64,000 nucleotides of DNA from Aurantiacibacter marinus (lineage in GTDB: Bacteria > Pseudomonadota > Alphaproteobacteria > Sphingomonadales > Sphingomonadaceae): the NCBI RefSeq assembly GCF_001021555.1, contig NZ_LDCP01000002.1, positions 620,001-684,000 of the forward strand. The letters are read 5' to 3'. Of this stretch, positions 27,270-36,172 are shown in pieces; position 1 is the stretch's first letter; every line of letters begins with the position of its first letter. The notes beneath the pieces were generated by a model. That model was not told where the DNA came from. It saw only the letters and a list, made by a program, of their open reading frames with translations, and searched no databases. Position numbers and translations under genes: made by a program.

Positions 27270-28613
27270 ATGAAACCGACAGACACACCCAAGACCTACC
27301 GGGTCAAAAGCTTCGGCTGCCAGATGAACGTCTATGATGGCGAGCGTATGGGCGAATTGCTGGAGGCCAAGGGCATCACCCTCGCCCCCGAAGGCGAAGA
27401 AGCCGACCTTGTCGTGCTGAACACTTGCCACATCCGTGAAAAGGCGACCGAAAAGGTCTATTCCGACGTTGGGCGGATCGTGAAAGCTGGCCGCAAGGCG
27501 GGCAAGGACCCGATGATCGCGATTGCCGGCTGCGTGGCGCAGGCAGAGGGTGAGGAGATCATGAAGCGCGCCCCGGCAGTGGGCATGGTGGTCGGTCCGC
27601 AGGCTTATCACCGCTTGGGCGACATGGTCACCAAGGCCGCTGCGGGCGAACGCTCTACTGACACCGATATGCCGGAAGATGCGAAATTTGCAGCCCTCCC
27701 GGCGCGGCGCAAGGTTGCTCCGTCTGCGTTTCTCACGGTGCAGGAAGGATGCGACAAATTTTGCACCTATTGCGTGGTACCCTATACACGCGGCGCGGAA
27801 ATATCGCGGCCTTTCAGTGCATTGGTAGACGAAGCGAAAAGGCTGGTCGAAGCCGGAGCGAAAGAAATCACGCTGCTCGGTCAAAACGTCAACGCGTGGT
27901 CAGGCAGCGATTACGCAGGCCACGCGGTAGGGCTGGAAGGCTTGATCGGAGAGCTGGCGAAAGTCCCCGAATTGCAGCGCCTGCGCTATACCACCAGCCA
28001 TCCGGCAGACATGCACGAAGGGCTGATCGCCGCACATGGTGAGGTGGACAAGCTGATGCCGTACCTCCACCTCCCGGTGCAGAGCGGATCTGACCGTGTG
28101 CTGAAAGCCATGAATCGCAGCCACACGGCCGAAAGCTATCTCAAACTGCTCGACCGTTTCCGCGCAGCCCGCCCCGATATTGCCCTGTCAGGCGATTTCA
28201 TTGTCGGCTTTCCCGGCGAAACCGATGCCGAGTTTGAAGAGACGCTGCAAATTGTTGACGCGGTGGGATATGCGCAGGCCTACAGCTTCAAATATTCGCC
28301 CCGACCCGGCACGCCGGCAGCCAGCATGGACGGTCAGATCGCGATGGAAGTGATGGATGAAAGGCTGCAACGCCTTCAGGCCCATCTGAACCGCGATCAG
28401 CAGGCCTTCAACGAGGCGAGCCTTGGCAAGACCTGCGATGTGCTGATCGAACGCAAGGGCCGCAAGCCCGGCCAATGGCTGGGCAAATCGCCTTGGCTGC
28501 AATCGGTGTTCTTCGAGAATGAACTGGCGATCGGTGACATGGTGCGCGCTGAACTGGTGCAGGCTGGGCCAAGTTCATTGCAGGGGCGGTTGCTGGAAAG
28601 CGTTTCCGCTTAG
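27270..28613 (+). CDS. miaB: tRNA-2-methylthio-N6-dimethylallyladenosine synthase
   Basis: A 447-residue radical-SAM methylthiotransferase acting on i6A37 of tRNAs. The N-terminal UPF0004 domain carries C17, C53 and C88 for the auxiliary cluster. The radical-SAM motif CDKFCTYC gives C161, C165 and C168, and a TRAM domain ends the protein. Length and motifs match MiaB rather than MtaB or RimO. Its TAG stop overlaps the TAA stop of a convergent lipoprotein gene, which separates miaB from phoH. Confidence 0.97.
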   Translation: MKPTDTPKTYRVKSFGCQMNVYDGERMGELLEAKGITLAPEGEEADLVVLNTCHIREKATEKVYSDVGRIVKAGRKAGKDPMIAIAGCVAQAEGEEIMKRAPAVGMVVGPQAYHRLGDMVTKAAAGERSTDTDMPEDAKFAALPARRKVAPSAFLTVQEGCDKFCTYCVVPYTRGAEISRPFSALVDEAKRLVEAGAKEITLLGQNVNAWSGSDYAGHAVGLEGLIGELAKVPELQRLRYTTSHPADMHEGLIAAHGEVDKLMPYLHLPVQSGSDRVLKAMNRSHTAESYLKLLDRFRAARPDIALSGDFIVGFPGETDAEFEETLQIVDAVGYAQAYSFKYSPRPGTPAASMDGQIAMEVMDERLQRLQAHLNRDQQAFNEASLGKTCDVLIERKGRKPGQWLGKSPWLQSVFFENELAIGDMVRAELVQAGPSSLQGRLLESVSA

Positions 28614-29173
28614 TTTAGCGGTTGCAAAGGCGCATCAGGGATTACCGTTTCGAAGGTGTCCTTGGTCATCTGTGCAGGTTCTACCGTCGGATTGGAGGCA
28701 TACTGGCCCTCGCCGAATGGCACACGTGCGACGCCGCCTTCGATACCGCCGCCGTACACAGTTACTGCGAGATCACGCCAGCCGTTTGTGCTGGCTTCAA
28801 ACACGCCCACAGGCAGCTGTGAGACAGACAATGATCCTAGGCGATCAAGTCCCTGTCCCGTCCTTTGCAGCACTTCGAGCAGACACCCGCCTGTTCCGCA
28901 CAGCATCGGTCCGCCGACATAGGCAAGAATTTCATCTTGCCCGTCCCCGTCCAGGTCTACCTCGCCAACGGAATAAAGAATAACGCCAGAATCAGCGTAG
29001 TTCTCGGCAATCCACGCAGTCACTGCCGGATCGGGTTGCACCGCGGCAGGCTCATCCGGAACGACCTCGGCAACGCTGCCATCAGCAATAATCTGGTCAG
29101 TACTGTCATCTGTTTCAGCCGTGCATGCTGTCAGTGCCATGCCAGCGATAGTCGCCGTAAATATCCGCTGCAT
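28610..29173 (-). CDS. Hypothetical lipoprotein with calcium-loop-like repeat
   Basis: A 187-residue predicted lipoprotein starting MQRIFTATIAGMALTAC, lipobox LTAC. A Thr/Asp/Glu-rich linker leads to a globular region containing DLDGDGQDEILAYVGG, an EF-hand or FG-GAP-like calcium-binding loop. A cysteine pair in MLCGTGGCLLEV could form a disulfide. ATG 29173 is preferred over 29194 because it gives a normal signal length. It lies antisense inside the otherwise plus-strand miaB-phoH block. No named family recognised. Confidence 0.72.
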   Translation of the reverse strand: MQRIFTATIAGMALTACTAETDDSTDQIIADGSVAEVVPDEPAAVQPDPAVTAWIAENYADSGVILYSVGEVDLDGDGQDEILAYVGGPMLCGTGGCLLEVLQRTGQGLDRLGSLSVSQLPVGVFEASTNGWRDLAVTVYGGGIEGGVARVPFGEGQYASNPTVEPAQMTKDTFETVIPDAPLQPLN

Positions 29174-29393
29174 CAGACCGAAGCTCCCTTGCATATCTTC
29201 TCATATTCCCCGCCGCCGGCGCAGTGGCCGCTGCATGGAACCGCATACCAAAAGCGGCATTAACTCGCTTCCGCCGGAGTAAAGCTACCACAAATCGGGC
29301 AGGACGACGACTTTTACACCGCGAAACAGAGCCACATAGCTTGCCAGAATGCCCGCGCGGCCTATCTTCAATTCTACAGTTCGAAAGGAATAG

Positions 29394-30449
29394 ATGGCCC
29401 GCAAAGTTCATAAAGCCGGCGAGATGAACCACGGCCTCGCCGCCACCATCGCCCATTCGGCGCAGGATCAGGATCAGTCCGGTCGCGCCCGTGTTGAAGT
29501 GGCATTTGACGAACAGGCTGTCCTTGGCGCCTTGTTCGGGCAATTCGATGCAAACCTTGTGCAGATCGAAAATCGCCTTGGCGTGTATATCGCCGCGCGC
29601 GGAGACAAGGTCGTTATCGAAGGCGCGGCAGATGAAGTCGCCCGCGCCCGGGATGTGCTGATAAAATTGCATGAAAAGCTGCTGACCGGCGAGGAGATGG
29701 ACGCAGGCGCAATCGACGCGCTGATCACCATGTCCGATCAGCCGACGCTGGAAGGCATCATAACCGGCGATGCCAAAGCCCCCCCGATCATGATCCGCAC
29801 GCGCAAGAAAACCATCACCCCGCGCAGCGCCATGCAGGCCGATTACATGCGTGAACTGGCCAGCCGCGACATTATTTTCGCGCTTGGTCCGGCAGGGACG
29901 GGCAAAACCTATGTCGCGGTGGCGCAAGCCGTCAGCCAGCTTATTACCGGTAGCGTGCAACGCCTGATCCTGTCCCGCCCCGCTGTCGAGGCTGGCGAGC
30001 GGCTGGGCTTCCTGCCCGGCGATATGAAAGAGAAGGTCGATCCGTACCTGCGCCCGCTTTACGATGCGCTGTATGATTGCATGCCGCCCGAACAGGTGGA
30101 TCGCCGGATCGCCAGCGGAGAGATCGAAATTGCACCGATTGCCTTCATGCGCGGCCGCACGCTGGCGGATGCCTTCGTGATCCTGGATGAAGCGCAGAAT
30201 ACCACGCGCGAACAGATGAAGATGTTCCTCACCCGTTTCGGTCAAAACAGCCGCATGGTGGTGTGCGGCGATCCCAAGCAGGTTGATATTCCCGGCGGCG
30301 ACCGGATGAGCGGACTTGCCGATGCGGTGCTGCGTCTTGAAGGTGTCGAAGGTGTCGGAGTTACGCGCTTTACCGCCGCAGATGTTGTTCGCCACCCGAT
30401 CGTAGGCCGGATCGTGGAAGCTTATGAGGGCGAAGATGCCCTTCCCTGA
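29394..30449 (+). CDS. phoH: PhoH-family ATPase
   Basis: A 351-residue cytoplasmic P-loop ATPase with RNA-related roles in studied members. A KH-like N-terminal part (VQIENRLGVYIAARGDKVVIEG) precedes Walker A GPAGTGKT (165-172) and a Walker B region FVILDEAQNTT. An AAGGA ribosome site precedes ATG 29394. It heads the phoH-ybeY-corC operon, with gaps of 33 and 17 bases, pointing to a role alongside YbeY in RNA processing. Confidence 0.95.
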   Translation: MARKVHKAGEMNHGLAATIAHSAQDQDQSGRARVEVAFDEQAVLGALFGQFDANLVQIENRLGVYIAARGDKVVIEGAADEVARARDVLIKLHEKLLTGEEMDAGAIDALITMSDQPTLEGIITGDAKAPPIMIRTRKKTITPRSAMQADYMRELASRDIIFALGPAGTGKTYVAVAQAVSQLITGSVQRLILSRPAVEAGERLGFLPGDMKEKVDPYLRPLYDALYDCMPPEQVDRRIASGEIEIAPIAFMRGRTLADAFVILDEAQNTTREQMKMFLTRFGQNSRMVVCGDPKQVDIPGGDRMSGLADAVLRLEGVEGVGVTRFTAADVVRHPIVGRIVEAYEGEDALP

Positions 30450-30482
30450 CCTTGACCTGGCCTGACCAGACCTGAGCGTGAA

Positions 30483-30977
30483 ATGCATCTTGAGATAGAT
30501 ATAGAGGATTGGCCTGCCGGGGACTGGGAAGTGCTCGCCACAAGGGCCGCTGATGCCACCGCGCGAATCGCGCCCGAACTTGCCAATCCGCGTCTTGTTG
30601 CCAGCATGCTTTTCACAACCGATGATGTGGTGCGCACGCTCAATCACGATTGGCGGCAGAAGGACAAACCGACCAATGTCCTGAGTTTTCCGATGCTGGA
30701 ACGCGGCGATCTCGTTCACCTTGATCCCGATGAAGATCAGCCGGAAATGCTCGGTGATATCGCGCTTGCTGGTGAAACCTGTGCGCGCGAAGCGGCCGAA
30801 AAGAGCGTAACGCTGGAGCATCATGCTGCCCATCTGATCGTCCATGGATTGCTGCATCTGGCAGGCTTCGACCATGAAACTGGTGAGGCCGATGCGCAGG
30901 AAATGGAAGAAATGGAAGTAAAGGCGCTTGCACTTATGGGTATAGCCAACCCATATACCGGCGATCAAACAGCATAA
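30483..30977 (+). CDS. ybeY: Endoribonuclease YbeY, rRNA maturation factor
   Basis: A 164-residue single-strand-specific zinc endoribonuclease needed for 16S rRNA 3'-end maturation and ribosome quality control. The zinc motif HGLLHLAGFDH supplies H121, H125 and H131, and KPTNVLSFP is the conserved upstream segment. Length is typical for alphaproteobacteria. It is co-transcribed with phoH and corC. Confidence 0.96.
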   Translation: MHLEIDIEDWPAGDWEVLATRAADATARIAPELANPRLVASMLFTTDDVVRTLNHDWRQKDKPTNVLSFPMLERGDLVHLDPDEDQPEMLGDIALAGETCAREAAEKSVTLEHHAAHLIVHGLLHLAGFDHETGEADAQEMEEMEVKALALMGIANPYTGDQTA

Positions 30978-30994
30978 GGAAAAGCGACAGGGCG

Positions 30995-31957
30995 ATGCCC
31001 GATAGTGAAAAACCGGGCGACTCCCAAAGCGGAGACGCGGACAGTAGCAGCCAATCGGGGAATGGTGGGGGATTGTGGAATGCCATCCGCGGCCTTTTCG
31101 ACGATGCTGATGCCGACACCTCGCTGCGCGCGCAGCTTGAGGAAGCCATTGACGAGCATGAGGACGAAGCTTCGCGCAACGGCGGCGATGTCCCGAGCAA
31201 GGGTGATCTTTCGCAAGTAGAGCTCACGATGCTGCGCAAGGTGCTGCACTTTAGCGAGCACGATGCAGATGACGTGGCGATCCCCCGCGGGGAAATTATC
31301 GCCGTGGACGTCAATGTCCCCTGGGCAGAAATGGTTGCGACCTTCGCCGAACATGGCATTTCGCGCATGCCGGTGTATCGCGACCAGTTGGATGACGTGA
31401 TCGGCATGATGCATATCAAGGATGTGTTCGCCTATCTCGCCAGCGGGGAAGACCCTCCTGAAGAATGGTCCACCCTGATGCGCCAGCCGCTGTATGTGCC
31501 GCAGGCGCGCGGGGCGCTGGATGTGCTGGCCGATATGCGCCAGCGCCGCACCCACCTCGCGATTGTCGTTGATGAATTCTCCGGCACCGATGGCATCATC
31601 ACGATCGAAGACTTGGTCGAGGAAATCGTCGGTGAGATCGAGGACGAGCATGATGAAGCTCCGATCGAACAGCTGGTCGAGATTTCCGAAGGTATCTGGG
31701 ATGCCGATGCCCGGGCCGAACTGGATGATGTGGCCGAAAAGGTCGGCGATCCGCAGCTGGCGGAAATCGAGGAAGCCGTGGACACGCTGGGCGGATTGGC
31801 TTTCGTCCTGGCCGAAGGCGTGCCCCAGCCGGGCACCGTGCTCCAGCACCCGAGCGGCTGGACACTGGAAGTGACGGCTGGCGATGAGACACACGTCACG
31901 CGCATGCGTCTGCACCGGCCTGTCCCGCAAAGCGGTGAAGACGGCGAGGACGGGTAG
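30995..31957 (+). CDS. corC: CorC/HlyC-type CBS-domain protein
   Basis: A 320-residue cytosolic protein with a variable acidic and Ser/Gly-rich N-terminus, two CBS domains (AIPRGEIIAVDVNVPWAEM to DVFAYLA, and ARGALDVLADMRQRRTHLAIVVDEF), and a C-terminal transporter-associated FAD-like CorC_HlyC domain. No membrane segments are visible, unlike full CorB/DUF21 proteins. Family members are linked to magnesium or cobalt handling. The lnt gene that usually follows in this operon is absent; a LysR gene comes next. Confidence 0.9.
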   Translation: MPDSEKPGDSQSGDADSSSQSGNGGGLWNAIRGLFDDADADTSLRAQLEEAIDEHEDEASRNGGDVPSKGDLSQVELTMLRKVLHFSEHDADDVAIPRGEIIAVDVNVPWAEMVATFAEHGISRMPVYRDQLDDVIGMMHIKDVFAYLASGEDPPEEWSTLMRQPLYVPQARGALDVLADMRQRRTHLAIVVDEFSGTDGIITIEDLVEEIVGEIEDEHDEAPIEQLVEISEGIWDADARAELDDVAEKVGDPQLAEIEEAVDTLGGLAFVLAEGVPQPGTVLQHPSGWTLEVTAGDETHVTRMRLHRPVPQSGEDGEDG

Positions 31958-32063
31958 GCCGGATGCCGCAGCGCACCGTGTATTTGGTGCGTCGCAGCAA
32001 AAAAGTGCAGCGCAAGCGCAATTCCCTCTCGACAGCGGGCCGGTGCATGGCGACAAGTGATTC

Positions 32064-32942
32064 GTGCGACGCCTCCCTCCCCTCCGCGCTTTGGAAGCGT
32101 TTATCCGTGTCGTGAGGCTGGGTTCGGCGCGCTCCGCCGCAACAGAACTGGGATTAAGCCCCTCTGCATTGTCCCGCCGGATCAGCAATCTGGAAAGCTT
32201 TACAGGACGAAAATTGTTCAGCCGTTCCGGCCAGACCATGCGGCTGACCGATGAAGGACGGCTGTTCTATGAAGCGGTCGCCCCGCATCTGGAGGCGCTG
32301 GCAGCATCCGTCGAATCGCAGAGCGAGAACCTGCAACTGATGCGCCTTCGTCTGGGCGTGATGCCGTTGTTCGGCACGCAGCGGCTGTTTCCGCGGCTGG
32401 GCGAGTTACGCGAACGCCATCCGCGCCTGCATCTCGATATCGACACCGGATCGCATTTGACGGGCCGTGTGGGCGACACGCTGGACGCTGCCATAACGCT
32501 TACAACCAGCCCGGCAGAGGGGCTGTATGGAATACAGCTGGATCAAAACACCATCCACGCCATCGGCAACACCGATCTGGTGGCAAAACTGGGTGATCAG
32601 CCTGATGCGGCGGCGTTGAAAAAGCAGACCTTCCTTATCCACACAGACATGCCGCTCGGCTTCGAGGCATGGAAAGTAGCGATGGGCCTGCAGAAAATGC
32701 AGCCTGCCGCGATTGATCATTACGATTCGGGTCAGCTTATTCTTGAAGCCGCGGCGCAAGGCATGGGCATTGCCATCATGCATGACGATCACCTTGCGCG
32801 TAACAAGGATCCGCGACTTGCGCCCCTGTTCGATAAACGGGTGGAGAGCCCCTATTCCTACTGGTTTGTTTGCCGCCACGCCGATCTGGAAGCCCGGCCG
32901 GTCCGCATCTTCCATGATTGGCTGGTCAAGGCCGGATTGTAG
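32064..32942 (+). CDS. LysR-family transcriptional regulator, GcvA-like
   Basis: A 292-residue regulator with an N-terminal winged HTH (PPLRALEAFIRVVRLGSARSAATELGLSPSALSRRI) and a periplasmic-binding-like effector domain. The LPPLRALEAF start is typical of the GcvA subgroup. It begins with GTG 32064. The 106-base gap after corC shows no clear terminator. Target and inducer are unknown. Confidence 0.88.
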   Translation: MRRLPPLRALEAFIRVVRLGSARSAATELGLSPSALSRRISNLESFTGRKLFSRSGQTMRLTDEGRLFYEAVAPHLEALAASVESQSENLQLMRLRLGVMPLFGTQRLFPRLGELRERHPRLHLDIDTGSHLTGRVGDTLDAAITLTTSPAEGLYGIQLDQNTIHAIGNTDLVAKLGDQPDAAALKKQTFLIHTDMPLGFEAWKVAMGLQKMQPAAIDHYDSGQLILEAAAQGMGIAIMHDDHLARNKDPRLAPLFDKRVESPYSYWFVCRHADLEARPVRIFHDWLVKAGL

Positions 32943-32976
32943 GACCAACCGGCACTTTCCGCAGGGATCCGGTTCG

Positions 32977-34125
32977 TCAAAACCGCGGGCGAGGAACCAG
33001 TCCTTCACCGGCTTGCACGATCAAGTCGGCACAGCGGTGAAAATTCTCCGGTGCGCATTCAATCACGCTGCGTCCCTGTTCAACGCCGTTGAGAATCCAG
33101 ATCGCTTCGGCATTTCCTGTCGCATCGTCCAATTCGGCTATCAGGCGAAAACCGGCGCGCCCGGCGTAATATGGTGAAAGCATCGTCGATGTTCGCAAAC
33201 TCGCATCGACAGCGCGGGCCAGGGCCACATCCGAAACATAGGGATTGACCGGGATGCCCCGCCCCAAAGTGTCAGCCGTCAAAGGACGGCGTTCGCTCAC
33301 CTGACCTGGTGGCCGGTCTACCAGCGGGTTTTGCGCCATGGATAAACGGGCATCGTCCGCTTCCTCCTGAAAGGCGGCAATCCATGTCAGGCACTCGGCC
33401 AGGTTGCGGATCGAATGCCCGTCGAAGGGAGAAAGGCCCGGCTGGCAATCGACCGATTGATAGATCTGGCTCGGTTCTGATCCGAAATAGCGCAGCGCAG
33501 TCAGCCATTCACCGCGTTCCACAACGGCCAAGCGGTCTCCATCGCGCGGAAAGCCGGAGAAACGCGGTGAATTGTTGAACACAACGGATCGCCGCACGCT
33601 GCTGTCATTATCGTCCACCGGATACAGCGACACATGATGCGCGATCCCTCCGCCAAGTGAATGGCCGGTCACGCTCAGTTTCACGTTTTCGTATTCAGGG
33701 CGGTCAAGCTGCGCCGCGACCGCAGTGGCTGTGGCAATTCCGCTGCCGTTTTGCGCCCCGAGGATGTTCCCCAGAAACCAGTCGTTGAAAGAGGCCTCTG
33801 TTCCGCGATAGGCGATGATCGTTTCGACAAGGCGCTGCCCTTCGAACCGGTCATATATCGCATAGGCGTAGCCACGCCCGTCATTGGGCTGCATGACCCG
33901 CAACACCACATCACCCGGGAGGATGAATTCCTCTGCCGGGTCGTCATAGGCGTTGGAGGAAAGCTGCGCGTAAAGCCAGCTGCGCTCCGCCACGTCACGG
34001 GTTTCCTCATACCAACCCGCCACGGGATTGGTGCCCGGCATTCGATCCAGACTGCCTGTTATGGTGCAACCGCCAAGTGCGGCGGCTGCGCCCATAACAA
34101 ATACGGCAGAGGCTGGTCTTATCAA
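32977..34125 (-). CDS. Lipase-like (class 3/Mbeg1-like) lipoprotein
   Basis: A 382-residue alpha/beta-hydrolase-fold protein. The nucleophile elbow is GHSLGG in LSVTGHSLGGGIAHHVSLY, and IAYRGTEASFNDWFLGN is the class 3 lipase segment upstream. The start is a TTG at 34125-34123, which overlaps the TGA of the cyclophilin gene and gives a 20-residue lipoprotein signal ending in ALGGC; the ATG at 34095 would leave too short a signal. Anchored envelope lipase or esterase activity is inferred; substrate unknown. Confidence 0.78.
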   Translation of the reverse strand: MIRPASAVFVMGAAAALGGCTITGSLDRMPGTNPVAGWYEETRDVAERSWLYAQLSSNAYDDPAEEFILPGDVVLRVMQPNDGRGYAYAIYDRFEGQRLVETIIAYRGTEASFNDWFLGNILGAQNGSGIATATAVAAQLDRPEYENVKLSVTGHSLGGGIAHHVSLYPVDDNDSSVRRSVVFNNSPRFSGFPRDGDRLAVVERGEWLTALRYFGSEPSQIYQSVDCQPGLSPFDGHSIRNLAECLTWIAAFQEEADDARLSMAQNPLVDRPPGQVSERRPLTADTLGRGIPVNPYVSDVALARAVDASLRTSTMLSPYYAGRAGFRLIAELDDATGNAEAIWILNGVEQGRSVIECAPENFHRCADLIVQAGEGLVPRPRF

Positions 34126-34586
34126 CCGACCGTGGCTTTTACGATCTTGCCCGGGCTCGCGGGCGGTTCGCCCTTGGGCAGTGCGTCGACATGATCCATG
34201 CCGCTCTCCACTTCGCCCCACACCGTGTACTGGCGATCCAGGAAACGGGCATCGTCCAGACAGATGAAAAACTGGCTGTTCGCGCTGTTGGGATCCTGCG
34301 TGCGGGCCATGGAGCATACGCCGCGGCTGTGCGGTGCATCGCTGAATTCCTGGCCCAGGTTCGGCTTGTCCGATCCGCTCATCCCGGTGCCGGTCGGATC
34401 GCCGCCCTGCGCCATGAAGCCGGGGATCACGCGGTGGAATACCACCCCGTCATAAAAACCGTCCTTCGCCAGCTCGGTAATGCGCTCTACATGCTTCGGT
34501 GCCAGGTCTGAACGCAGCTTGATGACAACGTCGCCGCCCTTTCCGTCTCCGTAATCAAGCGTGAAGGTCAATTTTTCGTCGGCCAT
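34122..34586 (-). CDS. Cyclophilin-type peptidylprolyl isomerase
   Basis: A 154-residue single-domain cyclophilin catalysing cis-trans isomerisation of X-Pro bonds. Active-site segments FYDGVVFHRVIPGFMAQGGD, with the catalytic arginine in FHRV, and NSANSQFFICLDD are clear. There is no signal peptide, so it is cytoplasmic (PpiB-like). Its stop overlaps the TTG start of the lipase gene, suggesting coupled translation of two unrelated products. Confidence 0.93.
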   Translation of the reverse strand: MADEKLTFTLDYGDGKGGDVVIKLRSDLAPKHVERITELAKDGFYDGVVFHRVIPGFMAQGGDPTGTGMSGSDKPNLGQEFSDAPHSRGVCSMARTQDPNSANSQFFICLDDARFLDRQYTVWGEVESGMDHVDALPKGEPPASPGKIVKATVG

Positions 34587-34722
34587 GTGGTATTCTCCAT
34601 AATGGGTGTGGCCGCGGATATAGGGATACAGGCGCGAATGTCACGGGTCACTTTGTGCCCGGTCTGCAACCTTGGGCATAGCGGGCGCTTGCTTTTGCGG
34701 CGCAGCGCAATAGACCGCCACC

Positions 34723-36141
34723 ATGGCTGAAACCGATCTCGATGAACGCGTTTTCGAGACGCCCCTCCAGGGCGAGGGGGAGCAGTTTGACGAAGAGAAT
34801 CGGCTGAAACCCGAGTTTATCCGGCAAGTGCGCGAATCGCTTCGCGACGACAATGAAGACAGCACCTACGATCTGGTAGAGCCGCTGCACCCGGCCGACA
34901 TCGCCGATCTGTTCGAATTGTTCGACCGCGACGATCGCAGCGTGCTGGCCGCGGCCATTACCGATCTGATGAGCGGCGAAGTCATCGCCGAGCTCAATGA
35001 TTACGTGCGTGAAGACATGCTCGAATCACTGCCGCCAGAAGCGGTGGCCAGCATTGTCGAGCAATTGGAAACGGACGACGCCGTTCAGCTGATCGAGGAT
35101 CTCGATCTTACCGATCAACGCGCAATTCTTGCCGAGGTTGAGCCGGAAGACCGCGCCGCGATCGAAAATGCTCTCGCCTATCCGGAAGAAACCGCCGGCC
35201 GTCTGATGCAGCGGGAACTGGTGGCCGTGCCCGAAAGCATGAATGTGGGCGATCTGATCGATTACCTGCGCCGCGAAGATCAGCTGATTACCGATTTCTG
35301 GGAAATTTTTGTCGTCGATCACCGTTTCCACCCGGTTGGCAGCTGCCAGCTCAGCTGGATATTGCGCACCCCGCGCGACATTGCCCTGACCGATGTGATG
35401 AAGCGTGACCAAACGCTGATCCCGGTGGATATGGACCAGGAAGAGGTCGCGCTTCGGTTCCAGAAATACGCGCTGATTTCGGCGGCTGTGGTCGATGAAA
35501 GCGGGCGGCTTGTCGGCCAGATCACTGTCGATGATATGGTCCACATCATTTCCGAAGAGGCAGGCGAAGATGCCCTGCTGATGAGCGGTGCGGGCGAAGG
35601 CGACATCAACGAACCGCTGCGTGATGCCTACTCCGCGCGCGTCCGCTGGCTGATCGCCAACCTGGGCACCGCTGTGGTCGCCAGCGCAATTATCGCGTTT
35701 TTCGGGGCAGCTATCGAACAGCTTGTGGCTCTGGCCGTCCTTATGCCGATTGTCGCCAGCATCGGCGGCAATGCAGGCACGCAGACCATGGCCGTCACGA
35801 TCCGCGCCATCGCGATGAACCAGCTTACCCGTTCCAATACAAAGCGTATTTTGCTGCGTGAATTGAAGGTGGCGATCATGAACGGCGTAACCGTCGCCAT
35901 CCTGATCGGCATAGCTACCGCACTGCTGTTCACTCCGGAACTCGGCGCGGTGATTGCGGCTGCCATGGTGGTCAACATCGTGATCTCCGGCCTTGCCGGC
36001 GTGCTGGTCCCGGTCGCATTTGAACGGATGGGTCAGGACCCTGCCGTGGCCAGCAGTGTTTTCGTGACAATGATTACCGATTCCATGGGCTTCTTCGCCT
36101 TCCTCGGGCTTGCCGTGGCGGCGGGACTGGCTGGAATGTAG
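34723..36141 (+). CDS. mgtE: Magnesium transporter MgtE
   Basis: A 472-residue channel-type Mg2+ transporter with the full layout: acidic N domain of MgtE_N repeats (about 60-150), two CBS domains (about 160-290), and five C-terminal membrane helices with GGNAGTQTMAVTIRAIA forming the pore region. The N and CBS domains act as an intracellular Mg sensor in known members. I see no recognisable Mg riboswitch in the 136 bases upstream. Confidence 0.95.
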   Translation: MAETDLDERVFETPLQGEGEQFDEENRLKPEFIRQVRESLRDDNEDSTYDLVEPLHPADIADLFELFDRDDRSVLAAAITDLMSGEVIAELNDYVREDMLESLPPEAVASIVEQLETDDAVQLIEDLDLTDQRAILAEVEPEDRAAIENALAYPEETAGRLMQRELVAVPESMNVGDLIDYLRREDQLITDFWEIFVVDHRFHPVGSCQLSWILRTPRDIALTDVMKRDQTLIPVDMDQEEVALRFQKYALISAAVVDESGRLVGQITVDDMVHIISEEAGEDALLMSGAGEGDINEPLRDAYSARVRWLIANLGTAVVASAIIAFFGAAIEQLVALAVLMPIVASIGGNAGTQTMAVTIRAIAMNQLTRSNTKRILLRELKVAIMNGVTVAILIGIATALLFTPELGAVIAAAMVVNIVISGLAGVLVPVAFERMGQDPAVASSVFVTMITDSMGFFAFLGLAVAAGLAGM

Positions 36142-36172
36142 GGACAATAGGTGATCCAGAAGGAGCATTTGG

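Noticed and set aside
29115-30968. 617-codon minus-strand open frame opposite phoH and ybeY
   Set aside because: phoH and ybeY have intact catalytic motifs on the plus strand; the antisense frame has no recognisable domain and is a composition artefact of GC-rich DNA.
30965-32239. 424-codon minus-strand frame opposite corC
   Set aside because: CBS domains and operon context support corC; no domain in the antisense frame.
34587-34722. Possible magnesium riboswitch upstream of mgtE
   Set aside because: Only 136 bases, no conserved M-box or ykoK-like elements recognised by eye.
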